DNA of 55,585 bases from an uncultured Bacilli bacterium (GCA_934090795.1 CAKOJQ010000010.1:1-55585), one strand, 5' to 3'; counted from the stretch's first letter, positions 24,431 through 33,467 are shown. Notes: generated by a model not told the origin, from the sequence alone. A program made the numbers and translations.

Positions 24431-25015
24431 ATGAAAATAGTTTTAGGCTCTATGAATGTTTCTAAACAAAGGTCAATTTTAATTGCAATGAATGAATTAG
24501 GATTTGATGATATTTCTATTGTCCCTGTTAATGTTAATTCTTTAGTAAGTTCTAAACCTATTAATGATGAAACTTTAATAGGTGCAAAAAATAGAAATCA
24601 TGGTTTATATAATTATTGCATGGAAAATGATATTTCATTTGATTTACTAATTAGTATTGAGGGTGGATATGAACAGATAGATAATACATATTTTATTGTT
24701 ACTTATGCATCAATATTAGACCAAAATGGTAATGAATTTATAGGAAAATCAAGTGGCCTTCAAATTACTGAAAGAATGTTTAACTACGTTAAAGATGGGA
24801 AGTCTTTGAATAAAGTTATTGAAAGTATTCTTGGTAATAGTAGTAATAAAAAAGATAATGGAATAACTGGATACCTAACAACTGGGTATTATAGGAGAGA
24901 TATATTTGAATCCTCAGCAGTTATAAGTGCAATGGAAACTTTACTAAATTTTAAATCAAATTACAAAAAATTAGATAAAAAAATAGATAAAACACATAAC
25001 GTTGGAAAAATATGA
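24431..25015 (+). CDS. DUF84/YjjX-family non-canonical NTP phosphatase
   Basis: The family hydrolyses inosine and xanthosine triphosphates, which cleans the nucleotide pool. The 194-residue protein has the expected start (MKIVLGSMNVSKQRSILIAM), the signature VSSKPINDETLIGAKNRN near residues 38-58 and the SIEGGYE segment near 78. The C-terminal region GNSSNKKDNGITGYLTTGYYRR corresponds to the family's substrate-binding end. ATG 24431 follows aggatggtg. It lies between two degraded copies of the secA att site, so it appears to be cargo of an older, collapsed element and not of the core genome. Activity is inferred from family only. Confidence 0.72.
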   Translation: MKIVLGSMNVSKQRSILIAMNELGFDDISIVPVNVNSLVSSKPINDETLIGAKNRNHGLYNYCMENDISFDLLISIEGGYEQIDNTYFIVTYASILDQNGNEFIGKSSGLQITERMFNYVKDGKSLNKVIESILGNSSNKKDNGITGYLTTGYYRRDIFESSAVISAMETLLNFKSNYKKLDKKIDKTHNVGKI

Positions 25016-25224
25016 AATAATTAGTAATATCATATATGATGTTATACATTTTTGAATATGCGATGGGAACAATGTGCACAATTTGTGCTCACGGACTAAA
25101 AATATATGGTAAAAAATACTATATGTAACATTTATACCAATACTGTTAAGAACTTTTAAACCTTGAAAAAACTATAATATTTTACATATTTCATAGTATC
25201 ATAGATCCTGAAAAAGGATGAACT

Positions 25225-25266
25225 TGTGAAAGCGGTCTTAAATATAAAAATTTTTGTGGAAAATAA
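25225..25266 (+). other. fourth, degenerate copy of the secA 3' end
   Basis: It translates as C-E-S-G-L-K-Y-K-N-F-C-G-K-stop, still SEC-C-like. The stretch 25016-25535 otherwise holds no gene: this remnant, a small terminator at 25268, tandem repeats and the fic promoter. Confidence 0.6.
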
Positions 25267-25267
25267 T

Positions 25268-25294
25268 AAAAAGCATTAAAATATATGCTTTTTT
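25268..25294 (+). terminator. terminator after the last att remnant
   Basis: AAAAAGCAT (25268-25276) pairs with ATGCTTTTT (25285-25293). It may be the terminator that originally followed secA or an element gene. Confidence 0.6.
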
Positions 25295-25444
25295 CTGTAT
25301 ATAATATGTTAAAAATGAAAGAGGAAGAATGTCAGCTTTTATAAAGAAATTATAATATCATCAATAAACAATGAAAAGTATCGACATGTTTCATTGATAA
25401 GTTTTTTACTTATATAAAGTTATAACCTTAAAAAACAAAAAGAG

Positions 25445-25480
25445 CATACAAGAAAACATACAAGAAAACATACAAGATAA
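25445..25480. repeat. three tandem 12-bp repeats abutting the fic promoter
   Basis: catacaagaaaa is present twice exactly and a third time as catacaagataa, ending directly against the -35 box at 25481. They could be operator iterons or a length-variable upstream element. Confidence 0.75.
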
Positions 25481-25509
25481 TTGACTTAACCGTTTAAAAA
25501 TAGTATAAT
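25481..25509 (+). promoter_or_regulatory. promoter of fic
   Basis: TTGACT (25481-25486), a 17-bp spacer and a consensus TATAAT (25504-25509) are present. Confidence 0.85.
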
Positions 25510-25535
25510 ATAATATATAAATGAGGTGCCTTAAA

Positions 25536-26531
25536 ATGAAAAAATATGAACCACCATTTACTATTACAAATATAATGTTAGATAGAATATCTTCAATTAT
25601 GAAAAAAATAGGAAAACTTGATAATTACAAAGATTTAAATAAAATGCCAGTATTAAGAAGAAATAATAGAATCAAATCTATTCATTCTTCATTAGCTATT
25701 GAAGCAAACTCATTATCTATTAATCAAGTTAAAGACATCATTGATGGAAAAGTAGTAATTGGTCCTAAAAATGAAATACAAGAAGTCCAAAATGCATATA
25801 ATGCATATTTAAAAATGAATGAAGTTAATCCATTCTCAATAAAAGATTTAAAGAAAATTCATGGAATATTAACATACTTAATATTAGAAGACTCAGGTAA
25901 CTTTAGAAATGGTGGAGAAGGTGTATTTGATGAAAATGGTAATTGTATATTCGTCTGTCCACCACCAGAACAAGTAGATATATTAATGAATCAATTATTT
26001 AATTGGATGAAGACAAAAAAAGATGAGATACATCCCTTAATATTATCTTCAATATTTCATTATGAATTTGTATTTATTCATCCATTTAAAGATGGAAACG
26101 GTAGAACAGCACGATTATGGCAAAACGTTATACTTTCAAATTGGGAACCATTGTTTGAATATATTCCCATAGAATCAGAGATAAAAAAATATCAAGAAGA
26201 TTATTATAACGTAATTCAAAAATGTAATACAAAGGGAAATTCTACTGAATTCATAGAATTTATGTTAAAAATGATTGATGAAGTATTAGATGGAATTATC
26301 GTAGGAGTTAATAAACAAATTAATCATATTAGTACATATGTAAGGAAAATATTAGAAGTTATGGAACCAGGAGTAAATTATACTACTTCTGAACTTATGA
26401 AATTACTTAATTTAAAATCTCGTATTTCATTTAGAGAAAACTATTTAATACCAGCAATTGAAAACGGATTTGTTAAAATGACACTTCCAAATACTCCAAC
26501 TAGTAAAAATCAAGCATATTACAAAGATTAG
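25536..26531 (+). CDS. Fic-domain protein (predicted AMP transferase) with N-terminal inhibitory helix
   Basis: Fic proteins usually attach AMP to target proteins. The 331-residue protein has the complete active-site motif HPFKDGNGRTAR (about residues 181-192). An N-terminal helix reads SLAIEANSLS (about 52-61) and matches the inhibitory helix pattern S-x-x-x-E of auto-inhibited Fic proteins, with Ala-Asn instead of the usual Gly/Asn after Glu. A winged-helix-like C-terminus follows (ELMKLLNLKSRISFRENYLIPAIENGFV). ATG 25536 is chosen after gaggtg; the ATG at 25521 lies at the expected transcription start. No antitoxin gene flanks it, consistent with internal inhibition. The target is unknown. 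Confidence 0.9.
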   Translation: MKKYEPPFTITNIMLDRISSIMKKIGKLDNYKDLNKMPVLRRNNRIKSIHSSLAIEANSLSINQVKDIIDGKVVIGPKNEIQEVQNAYNAYLKMNEVNPFSIKDLKKIHGILTYLILEDSGNFRNGGEGVFDENGNCIFVCPPPEQVDILMNQLFNWMKTKKDEIHPLILSSIFHYEFVFIHPFKDGNGRTARLWQNVILSNWEPLFEYIPIESEIKKYQEDYYNVIQKCNTKGNSTEFIEFMLKMIDEVLDGIIVGVNKQINHISTYVRKILEVMEPGVNYTTSELMKLLNLKSRISFRENYLIPAIENGFVKMTLPNTPTSKNQAYYKD

Positions 26532-26652
26532 TGTTAAATTTAAGTTAAAATTATATAAATAAAATGCTATTATGAGTTAAAATATATAATAATATATACA
26601 ATAATAGTGGTATAAATAGTCAATATGAAAACTAAAAGGTCAGGTGGGATTT

Positions 26653-27255
26653 ATGTCTAAAGTATCTAATGTAATTACAATGCTAGAATTATTACAAACA
26701 GGTAAAAAGTATAGTATTAATGAACTTTCTAATAAACTTGAGGTATCAGAAAGAATGATTAGAGTTTACAAAGAAGATTTAGAAAAAGCAGGAATTTATA
26801 TTGACACAATTATGGGGCCTTACGGAGGATATGTTTTGAATCAAAGAGTTCGCACTCCCATAAGAAAATTTAAATTAAAAGATGCTGAATTATTAAATAC
26901 ATACATTACTCAAGAAAAAGACGAAAAGAAAAAAGAAGAAATAATTATTTTGCAAGATAAAATTAAAGGTATATATATAGGAAGTAAACAAGAAGAACAA
27001 GAATTAAATTTAAAAGATGAAAACGGAAAAAAATACAACTTATTAACAAGAGCAATTAAAGAAAAAAGAAAAGTTAAGATATTATATTATTCCTATGGCA
27101 AAGGCGAAAATGAAAGGATTATAGATCCCATCGAAATGTTCTTATTTCAAGAGGGATGGTATTGTGCTGCTTTTTGTGAAAAGAAACAAGATATAAGACA
27201 TTTTGAATTAAAAAGAATAATAAAATATAAACTATTAAATGAAAAATATGAGTAG
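26653..27255 (+). CDS. HTH-WYL transcriptional regulator
   Basis: The 200-residue protein has an N-terminal DeoR/HTH_11-like winged helix (about residues 5-60, YSINELSNKLEVSERMIRVYKEDLEKAG). A WYL ligand-binding domain follows (about 120-200, VKILYYSYGKGENERIIDPIEMFLFQEGWYCAAFCE), where the W-Y-L triad reads W-Y-C. WYL proteins sense nucleic acids or nucleotides and often control defence or stress genes. ATG 26653 follows aggtggg; the GTG at 26644 overlaps that site. It is followed after 12 bp by a terminator whose 3' arm is the ribosome binding site of the SIS gene, so it may control that gene. Confidence 0.85.
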   Translation: MSKVSNVITMLELLQTGKKYSINELSNKLEVSERMIRVYKEDLEKAGIYIDTIMGPYGGYVLNQRVRTPIRKFKLKDAELLNTYITQEKDEKKKEEIIILQDKIKGIYIGSKQEEQELNLKDENGKKYNLLTRAIKEKRKVKILYYSYGKGENERIIDPIEMFLFQEGWYCAAFCEKKQDIRHFELKRIIKYKLLNEKYE

Positions 27256-27267
27256 ACGAAATATTAC

Positions 27268-27306
27268 CTCCTTTTGAGTTATATTTAACTCGAAAGGAGA
27301 TTTTTT
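27268..27306 (+). terminator. terminator hairpin whose 3' arm is the next gene's ribosome binding site
   Basis: CTCCTTTTGAGTTA (27268-27281), a 4-nt loop and TAACTCGAAAGGAG (27286-27299) form a 14-bp stem with one G-U pair, followed by a T6 tract and then ATG 27307. The arm AAAGGAG is the only ribosome binding site of the SIS gene, so folding would block both transcription and translation. Confidence 0.8.
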
Positions 27307-28581
27307 ATGGAAAATAAAGAATTTATAATGTATATTTTAAGCGACGAATATATAACATGGTTATCAAATTTTATAGAAAAATATAATGAATTTGATGACA
27401 GCTACTTTGTACATTATGGCAAAGAATATTTAAGTAGAAAGGACAAAGAATTTATTTATAATCTAAAATATTTATTTAAAGAACTAAATAAATATAGTAT
27501 TAAAACGGAAATTATTAACAAAAATACATCTTGTTATATGTTAAGATATAATGAAAAACTATATAAGATTTATGACAATTCAGATTGCTATTGTTGTTGT
27601 ATTGGTAAAATTAATAATACTATTCCAATTATAGATTACAAACAATTTAAAAAATACTATCAAAAAAACATGCAAAATAATTTTGAATTTTTAAAAGACA
27701 GAATAGTTGATTCATTATCTTATACCGATTTAGATTATATTAATAATGAATTATCAAAATTAAATGAACCAACTTTATTTAGTGGAGTTGGAGGATCAAA
27801 TGTTGTTAGTGAATTTGGTTCAAAAGTAATTAATATTAAAAATAATATAGTTTCAATTAATAGTGAGCCAAGAAACTTTTTATATCAAAATAATATTCCA
27901 TTTAAAAATGTTATAGCATGCAGTTATAGTGGAAATAATTATGGGATTGAATTATCTTTTAGAAATTCACTAAAAAAATATTTACTATCTAACAATTCTT
28001 TTAATGATGATAATGTAACTTATTTAAAGTATAATACTAATATTCCTAAAGAAAATAGTTTTATATCTCTTGGAGCAACATTAATTCCTGTTAGTATTTT
28101 ATTAAGTTACTACTTAAATAAAGATAATAATCTAATTTTAGATTGTATTGAAGAATTACACTTTAACTTTAACCCAACAAGTAATATTTATGAAATATTT
28201 AGTGGTTATGATACCAGTACTGCATCTAAGTATTTAGAATCAACAATGGTTGAATCAGGTATAGGAATACCAGTAGTGCATGATAAATATTCTTATTGCC
28301 ATGGAAGAAGTACCCTAGGTTATAACTACAATGCGACAGCCATCTATTATAATAGAAATAGTGAATTTGATAAAATGATGTTAGAAGAATTAAAAAAATA
28401 TTATAATTTAATAATCACAATAGATTCAAAGTTTAAAGATCAAATATTAGATGATTATCAAATGCTTATCCAAAGCATGTATTTATCCAAATATATAGCC
28501 GAAAAAAACTTAATAGATTTATCAAAAATTAATTATTCACCCATAGTTAAAAAATTATATAAATATAATAAACAAATTTAA
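27307..28581 (+). CDS. SIS-domain-like protein, substrate unknown
   Basis: The 424-residue protein resembles sugar-isomerase (SIS) fold proteins. A helical N-terminus is followed from about residue 140 by SYTDLDYINNELSK, the strand-turn LFSGVGGSNVVSEF, IVSINSEPRNFL, and VIACSYSGNNYGIEL, the place where SIS enzymes bind phosphosugars with a Ser-rich loop. A later YCHGRSTLGY stands where relatives have an EFRHGP-like motif. The N-terminal third has a Cys cluster (SDCYCCCIGK). It has no known partner enzyme nearby. Its start lies right behind a terminator-like hairpin, which indicates conditional expression. The SIS assignment is by motif pattern; an enzymatic role is not proven. Confidence 0.65.
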   Translation: MENKEFIMYILSDEYITWLSNFIEKYNEFDDSYFVHYGKEYLSRKDKEFIYNLKYLFKELNKYSIKTEIINKNTSCYMLRYNEKLYKIYDNSDCYCCCIGKINNTIPIIDYKQFKKYYQKNMQNNFEFLKDRIVDSLSYTDLDYINNELSKLNEPTLFSGVGGSNVVSEFGSKVINIKNNIVSINSEPRNFLYQNNIPFKNVIACSYSGNNYGIELSFRNSLKKYLLSNNSFNDDNVTYLKYNTNIPKENSFISLGATLIPVSILLSYYLNKDNNLILDCIEELHFNFNPTSNIYEIFSGYDTSTASKYLESTMVESGIGIPVVHDKYSYCHGRSTLGYNYNATAIYYNRNSEFDKMMLEELKKYYNLIITIDSKFKDQILDDYQMLIQSMYLSKYIAEKNLIDLSKINYSPIVKKLYKYNKQI

Positions 28582-28771
28582 ATTTCAAAATAAATTAATT
28601 GAAAAAATTATGTAATTATGGTGAGTTCAAAGAAAATTGCACATATGGATAATGAAAAAATAAACCTAAAATCAAAAGAAATCAATAAATTTAATTGACT
28701 ATCACCTAAGATAAAAAAACTAGTAAATATCAAATATATCATATATAATGATAATAGAGGTAATACTAAAA

Positions 28772-29335
28772 ATGGAAGGAACAATTATAGGAATATTAAC
28801 CATTGTTATCATATTTTTAATCGCATTTGGCATCATAAAACTTACATTTAAACCAATTAAAACTTCAACTGCATTACTATTAACGTTGCCAGCCATTTCT
28901 ACTTGTGGAATTGCCCTATTAATTTATAAATTTTTTAAAAATGCATCATATGGAACAGGTGGAACATCTAATATTTATACAAGTAAAAATTATTCTGGAA
29001 CTATGCCTACAAATTTTGAACTAAATGAAGAAGAAGAATTAAAGTCAAAGAAACCAGCAAGTAGTCATACAGATAATTTTGGAAAAACAACATACTATGA
29101 TGAACAAGGAAATTATATGGGAGAAGGATTTACCAATGCTTTTGGAGAAACAACTTACACAGATTCAACAGGAAACTATGTTGGACAAAGTATAAATAAT
29201 GGCCAAGGTCAAAATACATATACAAGTGCAAATGAAAATATAACAACAAGCAATACAAATTATGCTGGCGAAGAAACATTTGATGATGGTAAAGCAACTA
29301 GTTCTGATTCATTTGGAAATAAATATTATCATTAG
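28772..29335 (+). CDS. small membrane protein with Tyr/Gly-rich repeats
   Basis: The product is 187 residues. Two adjacent hydrophobic segments lie at about residues 2-22 and 32-56. A hydrophilic tail follows in which a unit of roughly 22 residues recurs (FGKTTYYDEQGNYMGEGFTN, FGETTYTDSTGNYVGQS, then weaker copies ending FGNKYYH). ATG 28772 follows gaggt; the ATG at 28748 has no ribosome binding site. The repeated aromatic-Gly-Asn pattern suggests a surface or self-assembling tail, but no family is recognised. It is followed closely by the HEPN-like gene. Confidence 0.75.
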   Translation: MEGTIIGILTIVIIFLIAFGIIKLTFKPIKTSTALLLTLPAISTCGIALLIYKFFKNASYGTGGTSNIYTSKNYSGTMPTNFELNEEEELKSKKPASSHTDNFGKTTYYDEQGNYMGEGFTNAFGETTYTDSTGNYVGQSINNGQGQNTYTSANENITTSNTNYAGEETFDDGKATSSDSFGNKYYH

Positions 29336-29363
29336 TACTTATTAGTAATAAGGAGGTAAAATT

Positions 29364-30590
29364 ATGTCTAATAATTCAAAAATTAAAAAGAAAGCAATCG
29401 CTCTAGTTCAAGAGTGGGGAGCAGGCAAAATAAGTATTGGAACCGAATTTAAATTAATGGGAACTGATCGAATACTAAAATTAGTCGAAAGTGAAGGATA
29501 TCCCTATGGAAAATTAATCTTTAATGATGGAGAAGAATTTAACATTGGAAAATATTTTAATTCTTTCTTTTTACCTAATACATTAGAAAAAACAGAACAA
29601 GAAAAAAGCTCAGTTTATAATGAAGAACTTTGGGACGAGATTGCTGAACTTATTAAACAAGAAAAAGATAGTTCAATTTTAAAAACATTTGTAAGTCAGC
29701 AGGAAAATCAATCATATCACAATATTACATTTTATGACGTTACCGAAATAATTGAAAGCTTAATTAAACCATCCAATATAAATATAAAAGATAATCTTCT
29801 GAAAAAATTCTATAATTATTTGAACTATAATAATTATCCATATTTTACAAAAGAAAAATTATATAAGTTATTTTCCAATTGTGAATTTCAAAATACTTCG
29901 CAAAAAAATATTATTAAAATTATAAAAAATAATGAGAAATTAGGATATTTAGTTGTTGATAGTGACAAATACATTTATATTCCAAAAAATCAAATGTTAA
30001 AAGATGAATACGTTTATGAAAATGATCAATCAATTGGATTTTTTAACACAGCCGAAAATTATTTAGAAATTGCCTTATCTTCAATTGAAAGATATAAAAA
30101 ACAATTTGTGCCTATCTATAATACATCACCAGACAAAAGTAAAAAAAGTTATAGCTATCAAGCTGATGCTTCAATAAAAACTTTACTCGCATTTTCCTGC
30201 GAATGCTACATAAAATCATTATTAATAAATGAAGGATTTGATTTAGCTAACCTAAAAAGTCATAAATTATCCGTACTTTTTACTTCACTAGGTGATGACA
30301 AAATTGCTAAGATTTTCGCATTCATGGAACGAAATGGTTATAATTTAGAAAATAGTATGTATAATCAAAATTACAAAACAAATGATTTAACTGAAAAATT
30401 TATGTTAGATTTAGCTATGGTTGATGATGCATTTGTTGATTCGAGATATTCAGCGGAAGATGATAAAAATACCGATTATAATTTCTTATATCAACTTGCT
30501 TTAGCACTTAGACATTGTTCTAAAAAAGAATATATGACAAGTTCACCATTTGATGAATCTATAAGATCAATTATTAAGAACAGAAAGTAA
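29364..30590 (+). CDS. unknown protein with HEPN-like C-terminal domain
   Basis: The 408-residue protein starts at ATG 29364 after a perfect aaggagg. The N-terminal part (about 1-200) is mixed and unrecognised (GTEFKLMGTDRILKLVESEGY). The C-terminal 180 residues look like a HEPN helical bundle: ENYLEIALSSIERYKKQFVP, KTLLAFSCECYIKSLLINEG, SHKLSVLFTSL, FVDSRYS and LALALRHCSKK. The canonical catalytic R-x4-6-H is not clear, so nuclease activity is doubtful. It lies in the accessory block with Fic, WYL and SIS genes, which hints at a stress or defence function by association only. Confidence 0.65.
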   Translation: MSNNSKIKKKAIALVQEWGAGKISIGTEFKLMGTDRILKLVESEGYPYGKLIFNDGEEFNIGKYFNSFFLPNTLEKTEQEKSSVYNEELWDEIAELIKQEKDSSILKTFVSQQENQSYHNITFYDVTEIIESLIKPSNINIKDNLLKKFYNYLNYNNYPYFTKEKLYKLFSNCEFQNTSQKNIIKIIKNNEKLGYLVVDSDKYIYIPKNQMLKDEYVYENDQSIGFFNTAENYLEIALSSIERYKKQFVPIYNTSPDKSKKSYSYQADASIKTLLAFSCECYIKSLLINEGFDLANLKSHKLSVLFTSLGDDKIAKIFAFMERNGYNLENSMYNQNYKTNDLTEKFMLDLAMVDDAFVDSRYSAEDDKNTDYNFLYQLALALRHCSKKEYMTSSPFDESIRSIIKNRK

Positions 30591-30634
30591 TTAAGTCATT
30601 TAATAAATAATAAGATTGAAAAAATACTTAAAGA

Positions 30635-30673
30635 AAAAACTAAAAAGTAATATCCAAACTCTTTTTAGTTTTT
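30635..30673. terminator. bidirectional terminator overlapping the end of the Sel1 gene
   Basis: A perfect 13-bp stem, AAAAACTAAAAAG (30635-30647) with CTTTTTAGTTTTT (30661-30673), lies between the convergent genes. The last codons of the leftward gene are inside it. Confidence 0.75.
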
Positions 30674-32115
30674 ATTTTATCTAAAACATCATCAATTATT
30701 TTTTTATATTCATCATTATAAAGTTCATGGTTCTCTATTAAACTTTTATAATAATAAACTTTTTCAAGTTCATGTCTTTCATAATAAATATATAATAATT
30801 CGCATAAAGAATCGATTAGTACGCTAGAATAATTAAAATATTGAATTGCTTTCTCTACATTTTTAACTATCTTGTTTTCTAATGAGCCAGTCAAATAAAA
30901 GTATTTTGCAAGATAATAATAAGCCCAAATATTTCTTTCTTTAACCGAGGCATCCAAAGCCTTATTAAAATAAACAAAGGCATTTTTATAATCCTTTCTA
31001 TTCAAATAGATAATTCCTAATTCTTTACATCCGTAGCTTTCACCTAACAATGCACTTTTATAAAAATATTCAAAAACCTTTTCATTATCTTTACCTTTAT
31101 AGTAATTAGCTAGGTTATTAAAAGCATAAGCATAATTCTTACTGGCAGCCTCCTTAAATAACCTAAAAGCCATATCCTCATCTTGTTTAACACCATACCC
31201 ATTTTGATACATTATTCCCAAAGAATTAATAGCTGCAACACTTCCCAAATTTTTAGCTTTTTCAAAATACTCAAAAGCCTTATCATATTCATAATTTCCT
31301 ATAAGGCCATTTTTAACCATATTCCCCATCATCCAATATGCCGAAGGATGATTTTTTAATGCAGCTTTCTCAAAATAATTAAAAGCTTTACCATAATTAG
31401 GTTTCCCCTCAAATTCTCCTCTATATTCCTTTTTGCCAAGTTCATAATTAGCGTAAGGATTATCTTGGTTAGCAAGATTAACTAAAGAAAAATCAAAATT
31501 ACTACCATCATTCATTTCGAGTATTAAAAAATTTTGCAAATCATTAACCGAAATATCTGTATTTTCTAAAATAGTCTCTATCACATTCTTAATTTTTTCA
31601 TCTTCATATAAAGGCTGTTTCTTTTCAAGAACAGCAAACATAATTAAATTAGCAAATAACTCATAATAATTTTCATTTTTATATAATTTTCTAAACAAAC
31701 AAATATAATCACTATTAACACTCACATCATTTTTACCAATATTACATAATTTATAACAAATATTTTTTAACTCTCCATTTTGATTAATTACATTGATATC
31801 GTTTCCTCTAAAAATAGTTCCTTCCACAATTGTTAAAATATTACAAATTATTTCTTTAAAAACAGTTTTATCTTTCTCAAAATTTTTTCTTAAATTAATA
31901 TAGATTTGTTTATAATTATCACCAATTCCCCTTGAACCTATACAATAATTATTAACTGTCGAATTATTAACGTAATCCGCACTAAAAATAGCACAAAAAA
32001 TTTCTCCTTGAATAGCCGAAGCTTTATTCTTGCTTTCTTCCTTAATAACATTAATCACATTTCCTAAAGACAAATGACTATACCCATCATTTAATTTAAC
32101 ATAATTTCTTTTCAT
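30640..32115 (-). CDS. Sel1-like (TPR) repeat protein
   Basis: The 491-residue protein has an N-terminal helical domain of about 130 residues (AIQGEIFCAIFSADYVNNSTVNNYCIGSRGI) of unknown type. From about residue 215 a solenoid of at least six Sel1/TPR units follows, for example KAFNYFEKAALKNHPSAYWMMGNM, KAFEYFEKAKNLGSVAAINSLGIMY and MAFRLFKEAASKNYAYAFNNLANYY. Such repeats mediate protein-protein contacts. There is no signal peptide, so the protein is predicted cytoplasmic. The minus-strand ATG at 32115 has only a weak TTTAGGT ribosome binding site. The partner is unknown. Confidence 0.85.
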   Translation of the reverse strand: MKRNYVKLNDGYSHLSLGNVINVIKEESKNKASAIQGEIFCAIFSADYVNNSTVNNYCIGSRGIGDNYKQIYINLRKNFEKDKTVFKEIICNILTIVEGTIFRGNDINVINQNGELKNICYKLCNIGKNDVSVNSDYICLFRKLYKNENYYELFANLIMFAVLEKKQPLYEDEKIKNVIETILENTDISVNDLQNFLILEMNDGSNFDFSLVNLANQDNPYANYELGKKEYRGEFEGKPNYGKAFNYFEKAALKNHPSAYWMMGNMVKNGLIGNYEYDKAFEYFEKAKNLGSVAAINSLGIMYQNGYGVKQDEDMAFRLFKEAASKNYAYAFNNLANYYKGKDNEKVFEYFYKSALLGESYGCKELGIIYLNRKDYKNAFVYFNKALDASVKERNIWAYYYLAKYFYLTGSLENKIVKNVEKAIQYFNYSSVLIDSLCELLYIYYERHELEKVYYYKSLIENHELYNDEYKKIIDDVLDKIKTKKSLDITF

Positions 32116-32228
32116 ACCTAAATCATATCACAAAGTGAGTAATTAATGAATACACTTTAAATTTATTGAATATTTATGAATATTAATTATTTTTTAATTA
32201 AATTATATAATTTTAATAGGAGGAAACA

Positions 32229-33467
32229 ATGAAAAAAATATGGAAAAATTATAAAAGTACCATTATCTTATTATTAAGCATAATTATAGGCACAATAATC
32301 GGCCTTATCTTTAAAGAAAAAGCTTGTGTTTTAAGCCCTTTAGGAGATATCTTCCTTAACTTAATGTTTGTTGTAATAGTTCCACTTATATTTTTAACAA
32401 TTACATCATCAATAATTAAAATGGAAAATCCTAAAAGATTAGGCAAAATTATGATAACAATTCTTATCGTATTTGCTGTTATGTCAATCATTGCTGCTTT
32501 AATAGGAGTAGTATCATCTTATACAATCAAATTAATTGATTCTAAAGATATTAACAATCTAACTAATTTATTAAACCAAGATGCTGTTATTAGTGAAGAA
32601 ATAAACATATTGCAAAAAACTGCTAATTTATTAACCGTAAATGATTTTTACAAAATTTTAAGTAAAGACAATATCATTGCTATTTTAGTGTTCTCAATTA
32701 TTTTTGGTTTTGCCATTCGCAAAAGTAAAGATAAAGGTAAAAAGGTAAGCGAAATAATATTAAGTCTTAATGAAGTGGTCATAAACATCGTAAACATTAT
32801 TATGTATTATGCACCTATTGGTTTAGGCTGTTTTATAGCAACTCTTATTGGTAGTTATGGAAGTGTAATTGCTATTGGTTTTCTTAAAACATTTATAATT
32901 TATACTCTTGTTTGTATATTTATCTATGTATTTGTATATAGTGCTTACGTCTTTTTAGTTAGTGGTCAAAAAGGATTAAAAGCCTATTGGAAAAATATTA
33001 TTGGCCCATCAACAACAGCCTTAGCAACCTGTTCTTCAGCAGCCACTATCCCCATAAATATTAAATATACTAAAGAAATGGGAGTTCCAAGTGATATTGC
33101 CGAAACAACAATTCCCATGGGCACTAGTTTTCATAAAGATGGTTCAGTTGTCGGTAGTGCCTTTAAAATAATGTTCTTAATTTACTTATTTGGTAAAGAT
33201 ATAAACATTTTAACTATTTTAGGAGTATCTTTGCTTTCAACATTACTTATAACCGCTGTTCCAATTGGAGGAGGAACTATATCCGAAATGTTTATCTTAC
33301 AAATCCTTGGTTTTCCACCAGCTGCTTTACCAATTCTTTCTATTATTGCTACAATTATTGATGCACCTGCAACTGTTTTAAATGTCGTAGGAGATTCTTG
33401 CTCATCCCTTATAGTAGCCAGAATAATTGACGGTAAAAAATTTCTCAAAATGAAAAAAAGTGCATAA
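32229..33467 (+). CDS. dicarboxylate/amino acid:cation symporter (DAACS/GltP family)
   Basis: The 412-residue membrane carrier imports acidic or neutral amino acids or C4-dicarboxylates with Na+ or H+. Family marks are the Ser-rich reentrant hairpin (TTALATCSSAATIPI), the IPMGTSFHKDGSVVG stretch (NMDGT-type in relatives, here altered to HKDGS), the AVPIGGGTISEM loop and the substrate-binding TM8 (DAPATVLNVVGDSCSSLIVAR). About eight membrane helices plus two hairpins are expected. ATG 32229 follows taggagg. The altered NMDGT-like motif hints at an atypical substrate or cation; which one cannot be told. Confidence 0.9.
   Translation: MKKIWKNYKSTIILLLSIIIGTIIGLIFKEKACVLSPLGDIFLNLMFVVIVPLIFLTITSSIIKMENPKRLGKIMITILIVFAVMSIIAALIGVVSSYTIKLIDSKDINNLTNLLNQDAVISEEINILQKTANLLTVNDFYKILSKDNIIAILVFSIIFGFAIRKSKDKGKKVSEIILSLNEVVINIVNIIMYYAPIGLGCFIATLIGSYGSVIAIGFLKTFIIYTLVCIFIYVFVYSAYVFLVSGQKGLKAYWKNIIGPSTTALATCSSAATIPINIKYTKEMGVPSDIAETTIPMGTSFHKDGSVVGSAFKIMFLIYLFGKDINILTILGVSLLSTLLITAVPIGGGTISEMFILQILGFPPAALPILSIIATIIDAPATVLNVVGDSCSSLIVARIIDGKKFLKMKKSA

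Noticed and set aside
25445..25480. CRISPR-like or VNTR coding repeat
   Set aside because: Perfectly tandem 12-mers without spacers and non-coding; better read as promoter-proximal repeats.
28618..28698. 26-codon ORF between the SIS gene and the membrane repeat gene
   Set aside because: No ribosome binding site, low-complexity Lys/Asn composition and no similarity noticed.
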